A stretch of 64,000 nucleotides of DNA from an uncultured Clostridia bacterium (GTDB lineage Bacteria; Bacillota; Clostridia; TANB77; CAG-508). The notes beneath the pieces are model-generated. The model did no database searches and was not told the origin of the DNA. It saw nothing but the letters and a program-made list of their open reading frames with translations. Numbering within the stretch: position 1 is the stretch's first letter; every line of letters begins with the position of its first letter. This document shows, one piece after another, positions 18,569-26,242 of this stretch. The position numbers and the translations under genes are program-made. The stretch is from the NCBI GenBank assembly GCA_928721565.1, contig OV788638.1, positions 1,485,219 to 1,549,218 on the forward strand, written 5' to 3'.

Positions 18569-20344
18569 TTAAATTACATTATGCTCTTTTAAGATTTTCT
18601 CAATATCTGTACCTGCGATTTTTTTGATGACTTCTTTTAAAGCAATTTTTTCTTTTAAGCCTAGATTCATATCTGTAATCTTTTTTCCATCTCGTAGTTG
18701 AACTGTGGCATTTAATAAATCTCGAATATCATATACACTACCCCAAACTTCTGGTACACCACGGTCTATGTCTAATAATGTATATACAGCTTCCATTGCA
18801 GTACGAATTGAATACTCTGTTGTAAATATTGTATCTCTTTTTGTTTCAGCAAATTGACCTAAAAATGCAAAGTTTTTGCTTCCTTCTGGAACTACCAATG
18901 GCCTATCTCCTGCTGCCCTTGGCATAAAGAATGCTGTAATATATGGCATCATGCAAGGAATTGTATTCGCACTATTCTCTGCCATTTCTTCAATTTGATC
19001 TTCTGGCACTCCTAAGTGATATAGCCATTCCATACAGATTTCTTTACCTGTACAATCTCTCATAGCTTTTTTCACATAATTTCCTGGTTTATCACTAAAT
19101 AGCCCATAAATCCATCCTACAAGTTGACCTTTTGGTTGGCTTCTAAATTGAGGTTGTCTATTAAATGTCCAACTTAATAACCAATTTGAATCTTTAACAG
19201 TAACAATTCCTCCTGTTACAACTTTTCCAGTAAACGGATCTCTTTTGCAAATTTTTTGAACATATGGTGGAATACGATCATCTAATGTTGTTACTGTTGC
19301 ACTCATCCAATTACTTTTTTCTGGATCATGACAGAATTTATCTGGATTTCCAAAAGCTGAATCTTGTGCAGCAATTTTACGCCACATGTCCCATCCTCCA
19401 CCTGGTTTAATTTCGGTATTAAATGGTGCAGGTTCATTTTGGCTACCTAAAGAAGAATTTTCAACACAACCACCATTTGTTATAAATACTAAATCGTCTT
19501 CTAATAAATCAATATGATCTTCTATGCCATCACGAAGAACAACAATTCTTTTGGCTAATTTTTTGTCTTCTTTAATGTCAAACTCAACATTTTCGACTTT
19601 TACTCCATAATGGAATTGTACTCCAAAGCTTTCAAGGTATTTTACCATAGGAAGTATCATTGATTCATATTGATTATACTTTGTAAATCTTAGTGCTGTA
19701 AAGTCAGGTAATCCTCCAACATGATGTATATAACGTTTTATATATAATTTCATTTCTAATGCACTATGCCAATTTTCAAATGCAAACATTGTACGCCAGT
19801 ATAGCCAGAAATTTGAATTTAAAACTTCATCATCAAAATAGTCTGTAATTTTTTTATCATATAATTCCTCATCTGGTGTAAAAAATAATTTCATTATTTC
19901 CATTGCACCTTTATCTGATAATTCAAATTTTTTATCTGTATGGGCATCTTCTCCTCTATTTATTGTTGCTCTCATTAATGAATAATTTGGGTCTTCTTTA
20001 TTTAACCAATAGTATTCATCTAATACGCTTACACCTTCTGTCTCGATTGATGGTATAGAGCGAAATAAATCCCACATACACTCAAAATGGTTATCCATTT
20101 CTCTGCCGCCACGCATTACATATCCTAATCCATCATATAAATATCCATCACATGCTCCACCAGGAATTTGTTCTTTTTCTAATATGTGAACTCTTTCTCC
20201 TTTCAATTGTCCATCACGAACTAAAAAACATGCAGCAGCTAATGCTCCTAATCCTGAACCTATAATATATGCAGATTTTTTATCAACACCTTCTGGCTTT
20301 TTTGGTCTAGCAAAAGCCTCATAATTTCCACTACTATAATACAT
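18569..20344 (-). CDS. ohyA: Oleate hydratase (myosin-cross-reactive antigen family)
   Basis: A 591-residue FAD-dependent enzyme that adds water to cis-9 double bonds of unsaturated fatty acids, a detoxification activity common in gut Firmicutes. The N-terminal Rossmann motif AYIIGSGLGALAAACFLVRDG binds FAD; GGREMDNHFECMWDLF contains the conserved catalytic Glu/Met region; RRTMFAF-type and HHVGGLPDFTALRFTKYNQYES segments are typical. The start is placed at the ATG at 20344 behind AAGGAGGAAATTGTT; an in-frame ATG further up lacks spacing. Length matches the family. A truncated hydrolase reading frame follows on the same strand. Confidence 0.95.
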   Translation of the reverse strand: MYYSSGNYEAFARPKKPEGVDKKSAYIIGSGLGALAAACFLVRDGQLKGERVHILEKEQIPGGACDGYLYDGLGYVMRGGREMDNHFECMWDLFRSIPSIETEGVSVLDEYYWLNKEDPNYSLMRATINRGEDAHTDKKFELSDKGAMEIMKLFFTPDEELYDKKITDYFDDEVLNSNFWLYWRTMFAFENWHSALEMKLYIKRYIHHVGGLPDFTALRFTKYNQYESMILPMVKYLESFGVQFHYGVKVENVEFDIKEDKKLAKRIVVLRDGIEDHIDLLEDDLVFITNGGCVENSSLGSQNEPAPFNTEIKPGGGWDMWRKIAAQDSAFGNPDKFCHDPEKSNWMSATVTTLDDRIPPYVQKICKRDPFTGKVVTGGIVTVKDSNWLLSWTFNRQPQFRSQPKGQLVGWIYGLFSDKPGNYVKKAMRDCTGKEICMEWLYHLGVPEDQIEEMAENSANTIPCMMPYITAFFMPRAAGDRPLVVPEGSKNFAFLGQFAETKRDTIFTTEYSIRTAMEAVYTLLDIDRGVPEVWGSVYDIRDLLNATVQLRDGKKITDMNLGLKEKIALKEVIKKIAGTDIEKILKEHNVI

Positions 20345-20533
20345 AACAATTTCCTCCTTCATCATTTAGTATGACATATTATAAAAATAATATTTTAAAA
20401 TTTACAATAAACAAAGAAAAATATATGTATGTTTTTTTTACATTTTATACATTTTGTCTAATATTTTAAATTTATCACGAATTCTTATTTTTGTCATATT
20501 ATGTAATATACAATCAAGAAAAGGAGGATTAAT

Positions 20534-20899
20534 ATGTTTACGCGTAGATACCAAAAATGCCGTTGCATGAATAATAATGCATGTTGTAATACTGCTAATA
20601 ACATGATTGAAGACAAATGTAATGATGTTTGCCCTTGTAATTATGAAATGAATGTTGCAGACGAATGTGAATGCGGATTTGACGAAGAATATGAAATGAG
20701 TGTTTTTCCAGGAAATCCAATGTTAGCTCAAAGTTATGTTCCTTGGCAATACATGGATAAAACTTTTAAACCTTGTGTAGGCTTAAAAATGGGAACAATC
20801 TTTCCAGAATTGGTAAGTCCTTATATGCCTTGCCAATCTATGAGAGTTAATGAATTCTTAGAAGCAACAAATACTATTGGAGAGGGGTGTAATAAATAA
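20534..20899 (+). CDS. cotJA: Spore coat-associated protein CotJA
   Basis: A 121-residue protein, first gene of the cotJ operon, made in the mother cell and needed for CotJC incorporation into the coat. The C-terminal half has the family core: LAQSYVPWQYMDKTFKPCVG... and GTIFPELVSPYMP. The N-terminal half is unusually Cys- and Asn-rich (C-x-C motifs through about residue 48), longer than in Bacillus CotJA. The ATG at 20534 follows AAAGGAGG. A TATACAAT stretch at about 20507-20514 resembles a sigma-E -10, but I cannot see a convincing -35. Confidence 0.88.
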   Translation: MFTRRYQKCRCMNNNACCNTANNMIEDKCNDVCPCNYEMNVADECECGFDEEYEMSVFPGNPMLAQSYVPWQYMDKTFKPCVGLKMGTIFPELVSPYMPCQSMRVNEFLEATNTIGEGCNK

Positions 20900-21225
20900 T
20901 GATAAATGATACAAATAGAAATTGCAATTGTATGTGCAATATGAATTCTATGAACATGTCTTCTAATGCTGACTGCAGACCAACTAGAGAAGAAATGTTG
21001 CAAAATATCAAATGTTTAAATTTTGCTATAATTGAATTAGGTCTTTATTTAGACACTCATCCTGATGATGAAAGAGCTCTTTGCTTACACAGAAAATATT
21101 GCAAAGAGTATCGAGAATTAACTGACAAATATCAAAAAGTTTATGGGCCTTTAACAATCCAGTTCCCTTGCAATAAATGGAGATGGCTTGAAGAACCATG
21201 GCCTTGGGAAGGAGGAATTGTTTAA
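20899..21225 (+). CDS. cotJB: Spore coat protein CotJB
   Basis: A 108-residue protein whose start overlaps the cotJA stop by one base (TAATG), showing translational coupling. Family features are REEMLQNIKCLNFAIIELGLYLDTHPDDERAL, LHRKYCKEYREL and YGPLTI...WRWLEEPWPWE. It has an extra Cys-rich N-terminal leader (about residues 1-25). It acts with CotJA and CotJC in inner-coat assembly. Confidence 0.92.
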   Translation: MINDTNRNCNCMCNMNSMNMSSNADCRPTREEMLQNIKCLNFAIIELGLYLDTHPDDERALCLHRKYCKEYRELTDKYQKVYGPLTIQFPCNKWRWLEEPWPWEGGIV

Positions 21226-21848
21226 TGTGGACTTATAATAAAGTTTTAGAATATCCAATTAATATTAAATGCACAGACCCTCGTCTTGCAAAAGTTGTTA
21301 TTAGTCAATACGGCGGACCTGATGGAGAGCTTGCCGCTTCTCTTAGATATTTATCTCAAAGATTTGGAATGCCTGATCAAAAAGCTAAAGCTATCTTAAA
21401 TGATATAGGTACAGAAGAATTAGCCCATCTAGAAATGGTTGGTACTATTGTCCACCAATTAACTAAAAACGCCTCAATAGAAGAAATTGAAGCAGCTGGT
21501 TTAAGTGCATATTATACAGATCATGGGGTAGATATATATCCACAATCAGCAGCAGGAGTACCTTTCTCTGCTAATTGCTTAGCATGCAAAGGTGATGCAA
21601 TAGCTAATTTACAAGAGGATTTAGCAGCAGAACAAAAAGCACGTGCAACCTATGAAAAATTAATAGATTTATGTAGAGATAATCCAGATGTCGTAGATCC
21701 TCTTCGCTTCTTACGTGAAAGAGAAGTTGTTCACTTCCAAAGATTTGGTGAAGCTTTAAGAGGTGTTCAGGATAAACTTGCTGAAAAGAAATTTTATATG
21801 AATGATGGAAGTTGTTTAGATATGCAACAAAGTAATTGTGATTGCTAA
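21225..21848 (+). CDS. cotJC: Spore coat protein CotJC, manganese catalase family
   Basis: A 207-residue ferritin-like protein related to manganese catalase. The start is the ATG at 21225, which overlaps the cotJB stop (TAATG) and has GGGAAGGAGG ahead. The four-helix core carries the metal ligands in GTEELAHLEMVG and REREVVHFQRFGE. The start MWTYNKVLEYPINIKCTDPRLAK is typical. Last gene of the operon, followed by a strong terminator. Confidence 0.95.
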   Translation: MWTYNKVLEYPINIKCTDPRLAKVVISQYGGPDGELAASLRYLSQRFGMPDQKAKAILNDIGTEELAHLEMVGTIVHQLTKNASIEEIEAAGLSAYYTDHGVDIYPQSAAGVPFSANCLACKGDAIANLQEDLAAEQKARATYEKLIDLCRDNPDVVDPLRFLREREVVHFQRFGEALRGVQDKLAEKKFYMNDGSCLDMQQSNCDC

Positions 21849-21860
21849 TACAATCTTTAA

Positions 21861-21897
21861 AGGTAGTAGATATATTAATCATCTACTACCTTTTTTA
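21861..21897 (+). terminator. cotJ operon terminator
   Basis: Stem AAGGTAGTAGAT / ATCTACTACCTT around a short loop, followed by T6 on the plus strand. Confidence 0.85.
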
Positions 21898-21933
21898 TTC
21901 CTTAATAATAATATATATGAACAAAATATTAAT

Positions 21934-22431
21934 TTATCTTTGTTCTTCCTCTTTTACAAATTCATCTAAAACTTTTGCAGAACCATGTTTTTGCTTTCCT
22001 GTTAATATTCCCTCTTTATCTCTATGCAAATTCATAAATGCTAAAAGATTATAGTCTTCCTTTTCTAATTGACCTTGTAATGTTTTTAATGCCTTTTTCT
22101 GTTTATCAGAAATTTCCTTAGGCATATAAAATATACCTGACTTATAATCTGGTGTTGAGCTATTTTCTGCAAATACAATATGTCCTAATTTTTGAATTTC
22201 ATAAAACACACTATTTACATCATTTTTTTCTTTTAAAACTTGTTGTAATTCTTCTTCATCTTTCATATGAGATTGTAAAAATTCTTTTATATAAAAATAA
22301 TGTGCTGTATCATCATCATCTTTAAAGATTCTTTCTACTTTTCCATCCTTGTTTTTCCCATCAACTGATTTATTTCCATATAAAATTAAAATTTTTACTT
22401 TTTCAATCAAATTATTTTCTACTTCACTCAT
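21934..22431 (-). CDS. Unrecognised 165-aa charged protein
   Basis: The start was set at the ATG at 22431 because GAGGTGGAG precedes it. The product is soluble and highly charged, beginning MSEVENNLIEKVKILILYGN and continuing with mixed helices and strands; it ends KVLDEFVKEEEQR. No recognised motif, membrane segment or signal. It lies between cotJABC and the MATE fusion, convergent with cotJC. Confidence 0.65.
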   Translation of the reverse strand: MSEVENNLIEKVKILILYGNKSVDGKNKDGKVERIFKDDDDTAHYFYIKEFLQSHMKDEEELQQVLKEKNDVNSVFYEIQKLGHIVFAENSSTPDYKSGIFYMPKEISDKQKKALKTLQGQLEKEDYNLLAFMNLHRDKEGILTGKQKHGSAKVLDEFVKEEEQR

Positions 22432-22512
22432 TTTCTCCACCTCACTTATGTCTTTATTATACCATAGTCTACCAAAAATTTCAAATTTGTTAATTATTTG
22501 TACAATATACAT

Positions 22513-22547
22513 AAAAGATGTCCTAGCTTATCAAGCTAAGACACCTT
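22513..22547 (-). terminator. Terminator downstream of the MATE fusion gene
   Basis: Stem GGTGTCTTAGCTT / AAGCTAGGACATC (one wobble) with a short loop and a T-rich tail on the minus strand; it overlaps the last codon. Confidence 0.75.
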
Positions 22548-24534
22548 ATTTTTCTTTAACAATTTCACAAATCAAATTAGCTGCATTTTCTACACCAATC
22601 GCATCACTATTAATACAAATATCATAATTAGAAGGATCCTTCCATTCTTTTTCTGTATAATATTTATAATGGTTTGCTCTTAATTTATTTATTCTATTTA
22701 TTTCTTTTTCAGCTTTGACTTTATCTAAATTATAGAATTCAGTTGCTCTTTTAATTTTATCTTGCATACTACTAGCAACAAAAACACTAATAACATTTTC
22801 TTTATCTTTTAATATAAAGTCCGCACATCTTCCTACAATTACGCAAGATTCTTTTTCTGCAACTTCTTTAATTAATTCAGATTCTTTTATAAACAATTCA
22901 TCTGAATTATTCAAACCTGCATAATATCCATTGTTAAGTATTGATAATGCATCTCTTTTTTGTTCATTACTTTCAATATATTCTTCTGCTAGGCCTGTCT
23001 CCTCTGCTAATTTTACAACAAATTCTTTATCATATAATTTTATTCCTAATTTGTCTGCAATCAATCTTCCTATATATCTTCCACCTGAACCATATTCTCT
23101 AGAAATTGTAATTACTATTTGTTTATCAGTTGTACTGCTTTGTCTTATCTCTTCTTTTACAACTTCATTTACATTTGCATTCATTTTTAATCCTTTAACT
23201 TCTTTTATTAAGAATATTGCTGCTAAAATAAATGCTATTCCATCTGCTACTGGTCCTGCACTTAATACACCCATAATTCCAAATATATGGCTTAATATTA
23301 TCATTGATGGAATCAATATAACAATTTGTCTTGAAAGTGATAATATTGCACTTTTTGTACTTTTTCCAATTGCTTGGAAGAATATTCCTGATGGAATTTG
23401 TACACCATTTACTATTGTTAACATTAAATATGTTCTAAATGCTAAACATGCAAATTCCATATAATTCTCATCACCACTACCAAATATTAATATTAATTTG
23501 TCTGGTATTGTTTGGAATAATATAAATGCAACTGTGCTTATTACTACACTTGACCCTAATACGATTTTTAATGCTTGTTTTACTCTATCATATTTTCTTG
23601 CACCATAATTGTATCCAAATATTGGTTGGCTTCCTGCTGCTATACCAATTATTATACTATTTAATATTTGGCTTATTTTCATTACTATTCCTAATACTGT
23701 TATTGGAATTTCCGCACCAAACTTACTTTCTGCTCCATATTTGCCTAATAAATTGTTTTCAGCTGTCATAACACATACAATACTCATTTGTGTAATAAAA
23801 CTGCTTATTCCTAATGCTGAAACCTTTTTACATACATTTGCTTTTAATTTGAAACTTTCTTTTGATAATTTTATTGATTTAAATCTCTTTATATACATAA
23901 CATTTAATATAAATGTTAATATTTGACTTATAACTGTTGCTAATGCTGCACCTTCTACGCCTTTATGAAATACAAATATGAATATTGGGTCTAATATTGT
24001 ATTTAATATAGCTCCACTTACCATACTTACCATTGAGTATTTAGGGCTTCCATCTGCTCTAATAATAGAATTTAATGTTGTTCCTATCATTGAGAATGGG
24101 AATCCTATTGCAATGATTTTTCCATATGCCATTGCATATTCTTTTAAATTATCTGTACATCCAAATATTTTCAAAAACAATGGTAAAAATATAAATGTTA
24201 TTATTGCAAATATTATTGATACTATTGCAGATAATAATATTCCATTTGCAATTCCTTCTTCTGCTTCTTTCTTTTTCTTTTCTCCTAATTTTAAGCTTAG
24301 ATATGCTGATGCTCCATCTCCAAACATTAATGAAAATGCTAAGCATATCATTACTAATGGGAATACTACATTTGTAGCTCCATTTCCTAAATATCCTACT
24401 CCTTGACCTATAAATATCTGGTCTACTATATTATATAGCGAGTTTACCAACATAGATATTATACAAGGAATTGAGAATTTTCTGATTAGTTTTCCTATTT
24501 TTTCTTTTCCTAATATGTTTTCTTCTTGTTCCAT
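22546..24534 (-). CDS. MATE-family transporter fused to a cytidylate-kinase-like domain
   Basis: A 662-residue two-part protein. Residues about 1-450 form a MATE/MOP-fold exporter with 12 membrane segments and family features (NSLYNIVDQIFIGQGVG, GDGASAYLSL, GSQPIFGYNYGA). After a soluble linker, residues about 475-662 are a complete cytidylate-kinase-like domain: P-loop variant ISREYGSGGRYIGRLIADKL, SCVIVGRCADFIL, and RANHYKYYTEKEWKDPSNYDICINS. Membrane plus cytosolic placement follows from topology. The start is taken at 24534 behind GAAGGGAG. The kinase part continues in frame without any break, so the fusion is real in this sequence. Whether the kinase domain is active or senses nucleotide for transport is unknown. 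Confidence 0.88.
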   Translation of the reverse strand: MEQEENILGKEKIGKLIRKFSIPCIISMLVNSLYNIVDQIFIGQGVGYLGNGATNVVFPLVMICLAFSLMFGDGASAYLSLKLGEKKKKEAEEGIANGILLSAIVSIIFAIITFIFLPLFLKIFGCTDNLKEYAMAYGKIIAIGFPFSMIGTTLNSIIRADGSPKYSMVSMVSGAILNTILDPIFIFVFHKGVEGAALATVISQILTFILNVMYIKRFKSIKLSKESFKLKANVCKKVSALGISSFITQMSIVCVMTAENNLLGKYGAESKFGAEIPITVLGIVMKISQILNSIIIGIAAGSQPIFGYNYGARKYDRVKQALKIVLGSSVVISTVAFILFQTIPDKLILIFGSGDENYMEFACLAFRTYLMLTIVNGVQIPSGIFFQAIGKSTKSAILSLSRQIVILIPSMIILSHIFGIMGVLSAGPVADGIAFILAAIFLIKEVKGLKMNANVNEVVKEEIRQSSTTDKQIVITISREYGSGGRYIGRLIADKLGIKLYDKEFVVKLAEETGLAEEYIESNEQKRDALSILNNGYYAGLNNSDELFIKESELIKEVAEKESCVIVGRCADFILKDKENVISVFVASSMQDKIKRATEFYNLDKVKAEKEINRINKLRANHYKYYTEKEWKDPSNYDICINSDAIGVENAANLICEIVKEK

Positions 24535-24591
24535 TCTTTTCTCCCTTCTTTTATCTTTTTTATTATTTTTTGGCATTTTGTCAACTTGTCT

Positions 24592-24620
24592 ATTATATAA
24601 TTTTTTTGAAGATTTGTCAA
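24592..24620 (-). promoter_or_regulatory. Sigma-A promoter of the MATE fusion gene
   Basis: Perfect TTGACA (24615-24620), 17-base spacer, TATAAT (24592-24597) on the minus strand. Confidence 0.8.
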
Positions 24621-24669
24621 AGGGTTGTTCGTAATTTTTTAAAAATTATATTTATCTGAACTTTTTTAG

Positions 24670-25299
24670 TTAATCGATCTGTTCTAAATCAATCAATTCA
24701 TTCTTTCTAAAAATCAACTTTAATAAACATGGTGATTTTATATTTAATATTATATTTTTGTTATAGACAAGTTTAACATTTTCATTTACAGTACACCAAT
24801 TTAATAAAAAGAACTTTATTGATCCTCCATGACTAATTACAGCAATTCTTTTTCCTTCATATTCTTTGAGTATTTTATCAAAAAATTTATTCATCCTTTT
24901 TCGAGTTTGTTCTGCACTTTCTCCATCAGATGTTCTAAATGTTCTATCTAATAGTTGCTCTTGTGAAGGATCTCTTGTGTTTTTGTCTTTCATAAACTCT
25001 CCTAGTTCTTGTAAATTTCCTAGTTTTCTCTCACTTAAGTTATCATCTAAATTAATTGGTAAGTTATTTACATTTGCAATATATTTTGCTGTTGCTTTTG
25101 CTCTAGTATAACTGCTTGACCATATAATATCTAAATTTTTCAGTTCTTTATTTCCGCTTAACTTTTTTGCTTGCTCTTCTCCTTCTACTGATAATATTTC
25201 TTTTTCATTAATTATTTGCGAATCTTCACTTGTATTTCTAATGCCATTCTCACCAATAGTTTCAGCATGTCTAATCAAATATATTATTGTATATTTCAT
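24670..25299 (-). CDS. Histidine phosphatase family protein
   Basis: A 209-residue phosphoglycerate-mutase-fold phosphatase. The catalytic LIRHAET sits at residues 8-14, the second-half SHGGSIKFFLL supplies the second His, and SSSYTRAKATAKYI and LSERKLGNLQELGEF are family motifs. The substrate cannot be inferred; relatives act on phosphosugars, phosphoserine or cobalamin intermediates. Start at 25299 behind TAGGAGGT. A structured RNA with its own promoter and terminator lies immediately upstream and could control this gene. Confidence 0.88.
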   Translation of the reverse strand: MKYTIIYLIRHAETIGENGIRNTSEDSQIINEKEILSVEGEEQAKKLSGNKELKNLDIIWSSSYTRAKATAKYIANVNNLPINLDDNLSERKLGNLQELGEFMKDKNTRDPSQEQLLDRTFRTSDGESAEQTRKRMNKFFDKILKEYEGKRIAVISHGGSIKFFLLNWCTVNENVKLVYNKNIILNIKSPCLLKLIFRKNELIDLEQID

Positions 25300-25353
25300 T
25301 TTATTAAAACCTCCTAGTTTTACATATAAATTATAATTAAATATTCCTTCTTT

Positions 25354-25417
25354 CCATTATTATTTATATAAAAAAAACTGGCATCTTTTACAATGTCAGT
25401 CGACCTTGCTCTTATTG
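25354..25417. repeat. Duplicated terminator block, copy 1
   Basis: About 64 bases that align with 26173-26242 (shared CAATAA, GCAA, GACTGACATTGTAAA, the U-tract and TATAAATAATAAT). With copy 2 it brackets the broken DUF3800 gene. Confidence 0.6.
25370..25400 (-). terminator. Terminator between the structured RNA and the phosphatase gene
   Basis: Stem ACTGACAT / ATGCCAGT (one mismatch) followed by T8 on the minus strand. It has a close relative at the end of secA. Confidence 0.75.
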
Positions 25418-25528
25418 TTTTTCTACAAATATTATTTAGATTTCTTTCTGTTATATACAATAAATGCCTAGGTGGCAGCGTACTTAACATACGCTTAGCT
25501 TTTAGCTACCTTACCTAGGTCTTACTCT
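25370..25528 (-). ncRNA. Candidate structured leader RNA or small RNA
   Basis: A strong promoter (25535-25563) would start RNA at about 25528. The first 60 bases fold as a junction: outer stem CCTAGGT / ACCTAGG (25465-25521), an inner stem GGTAGC / GCTGCC with one wobble, and small hairpins AGCTAAAAGCT and GCGTA...TACGC. About 75 bases later a terminator precedes the phosphatase start. This layout fits a riboswitch/attenuator or a free roughly 155-nt RNA. I could not match it to a known class. Confidence 0.5.
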
Positions 25529-25534
25529 ATAAAT

Positions 25535-25563
25535 ATTTTAACATACAATAAAATGTATGTCAA
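25535..25563 (-). promoter_or_regulatory. Sigma-A promoter for the structured RNA
   Basis: TTGACA (25558-25563), 17-base spacer, TAAAAT (25535-25540) on the minus strand, just after the DUF3800 gene. Confidence 0.75.
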
Positions 25564-25591
25564 ATATTTTATTAATATTTTATGTCAAAAT

Positions 25592-26155
25592 TCATTTTTT
25601 ATTACTATTATTTCTTGGGAATAAACTTACTCTAAAATTTTTAAGTTTTAATTCTTCTATCAATTTCTTAACAATGCTAATATCTTTATAATAATTATAA
25701 AAAGTATTTACTGTTAAATCAGCAAGTTGAATAGCATAATTAGTTTTAGAATCATAATATGTTATTTTAAAATCATCATCATATATACAAAATTCAGTCT
25801 TTAAATATGTTTCTAAATTATTCAATTCTCCAACTCTTATATTTCTATTATCAATACTTATAATAAATTCAATTGGTTCATTTATTTCTTGTAAATTTAA
25901 TACTGGTAAAATACAATCTTGAATCAAAACTTTTACTGCATAATTAAAAAATATGTTCGAATCCACTATTTCTTTTCTCATATATTTTTTATCAAATACT
26001 TTTACACAACCATGAAATGTTTCAATATCTTGTATTTTATTAAAAATTTGTATTTTTTCTTCTTCAAAGCAAAATATCCTCCTACTGCAAAATATCGTGT
26101 TTTACTATTTTTATGAATTGATCCGACTTTCATCTAAAAATACATATATTTTCAT
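25592..26155 (-). pseudogene. DUF3800 family gene broken by two frameshifts
   Basis: The ATG at 26155 follows a strong GGAGGGAG site and reads MKIYVFLDES. A one-base gain at about 26120-26126 then breaks the frame; in the next frame it continues GSIHKNSKTRYFAVGGYF. A one-base loss at 26070-26076 shifts again into EEEKIQIFNKIQDIETFHGC and the final 129-codon open frame. Reassembled, it has the DUF3800 hallmarks: N-terminal DESG, a GGY/F strand, and C-terminal YYDSKTNYAIQLADLTVN. The family is RNase H-like and often found on mobile or defence islands. The two changes cancel in length. They may be sequence errors or true decay. Confidence 0.65.
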
Positions 26156-26172
26156 TTTCTCCCTCCTTTTTG

Positions 26173-26242
26173 CAATTATTATTTATATTGAAAAAAAAGA
26201 CTGACACATTTACAATGTCAGTCAATATTGCTATTATTATTG
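26173..26242. repeat. Duplicated terminator block, copy 2
   Basis: Partner of 25354-25417; this copy contains the terminator at the end of secA. Confidence 0.6.
26191..26223 (-). terminator. secA terminator
   Basis: Perfect stem GACTGACA / TGTCAGTC with a nine-base loop and T8 on the minus strand, starting right after the secA stop. Confidence 0.85.
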
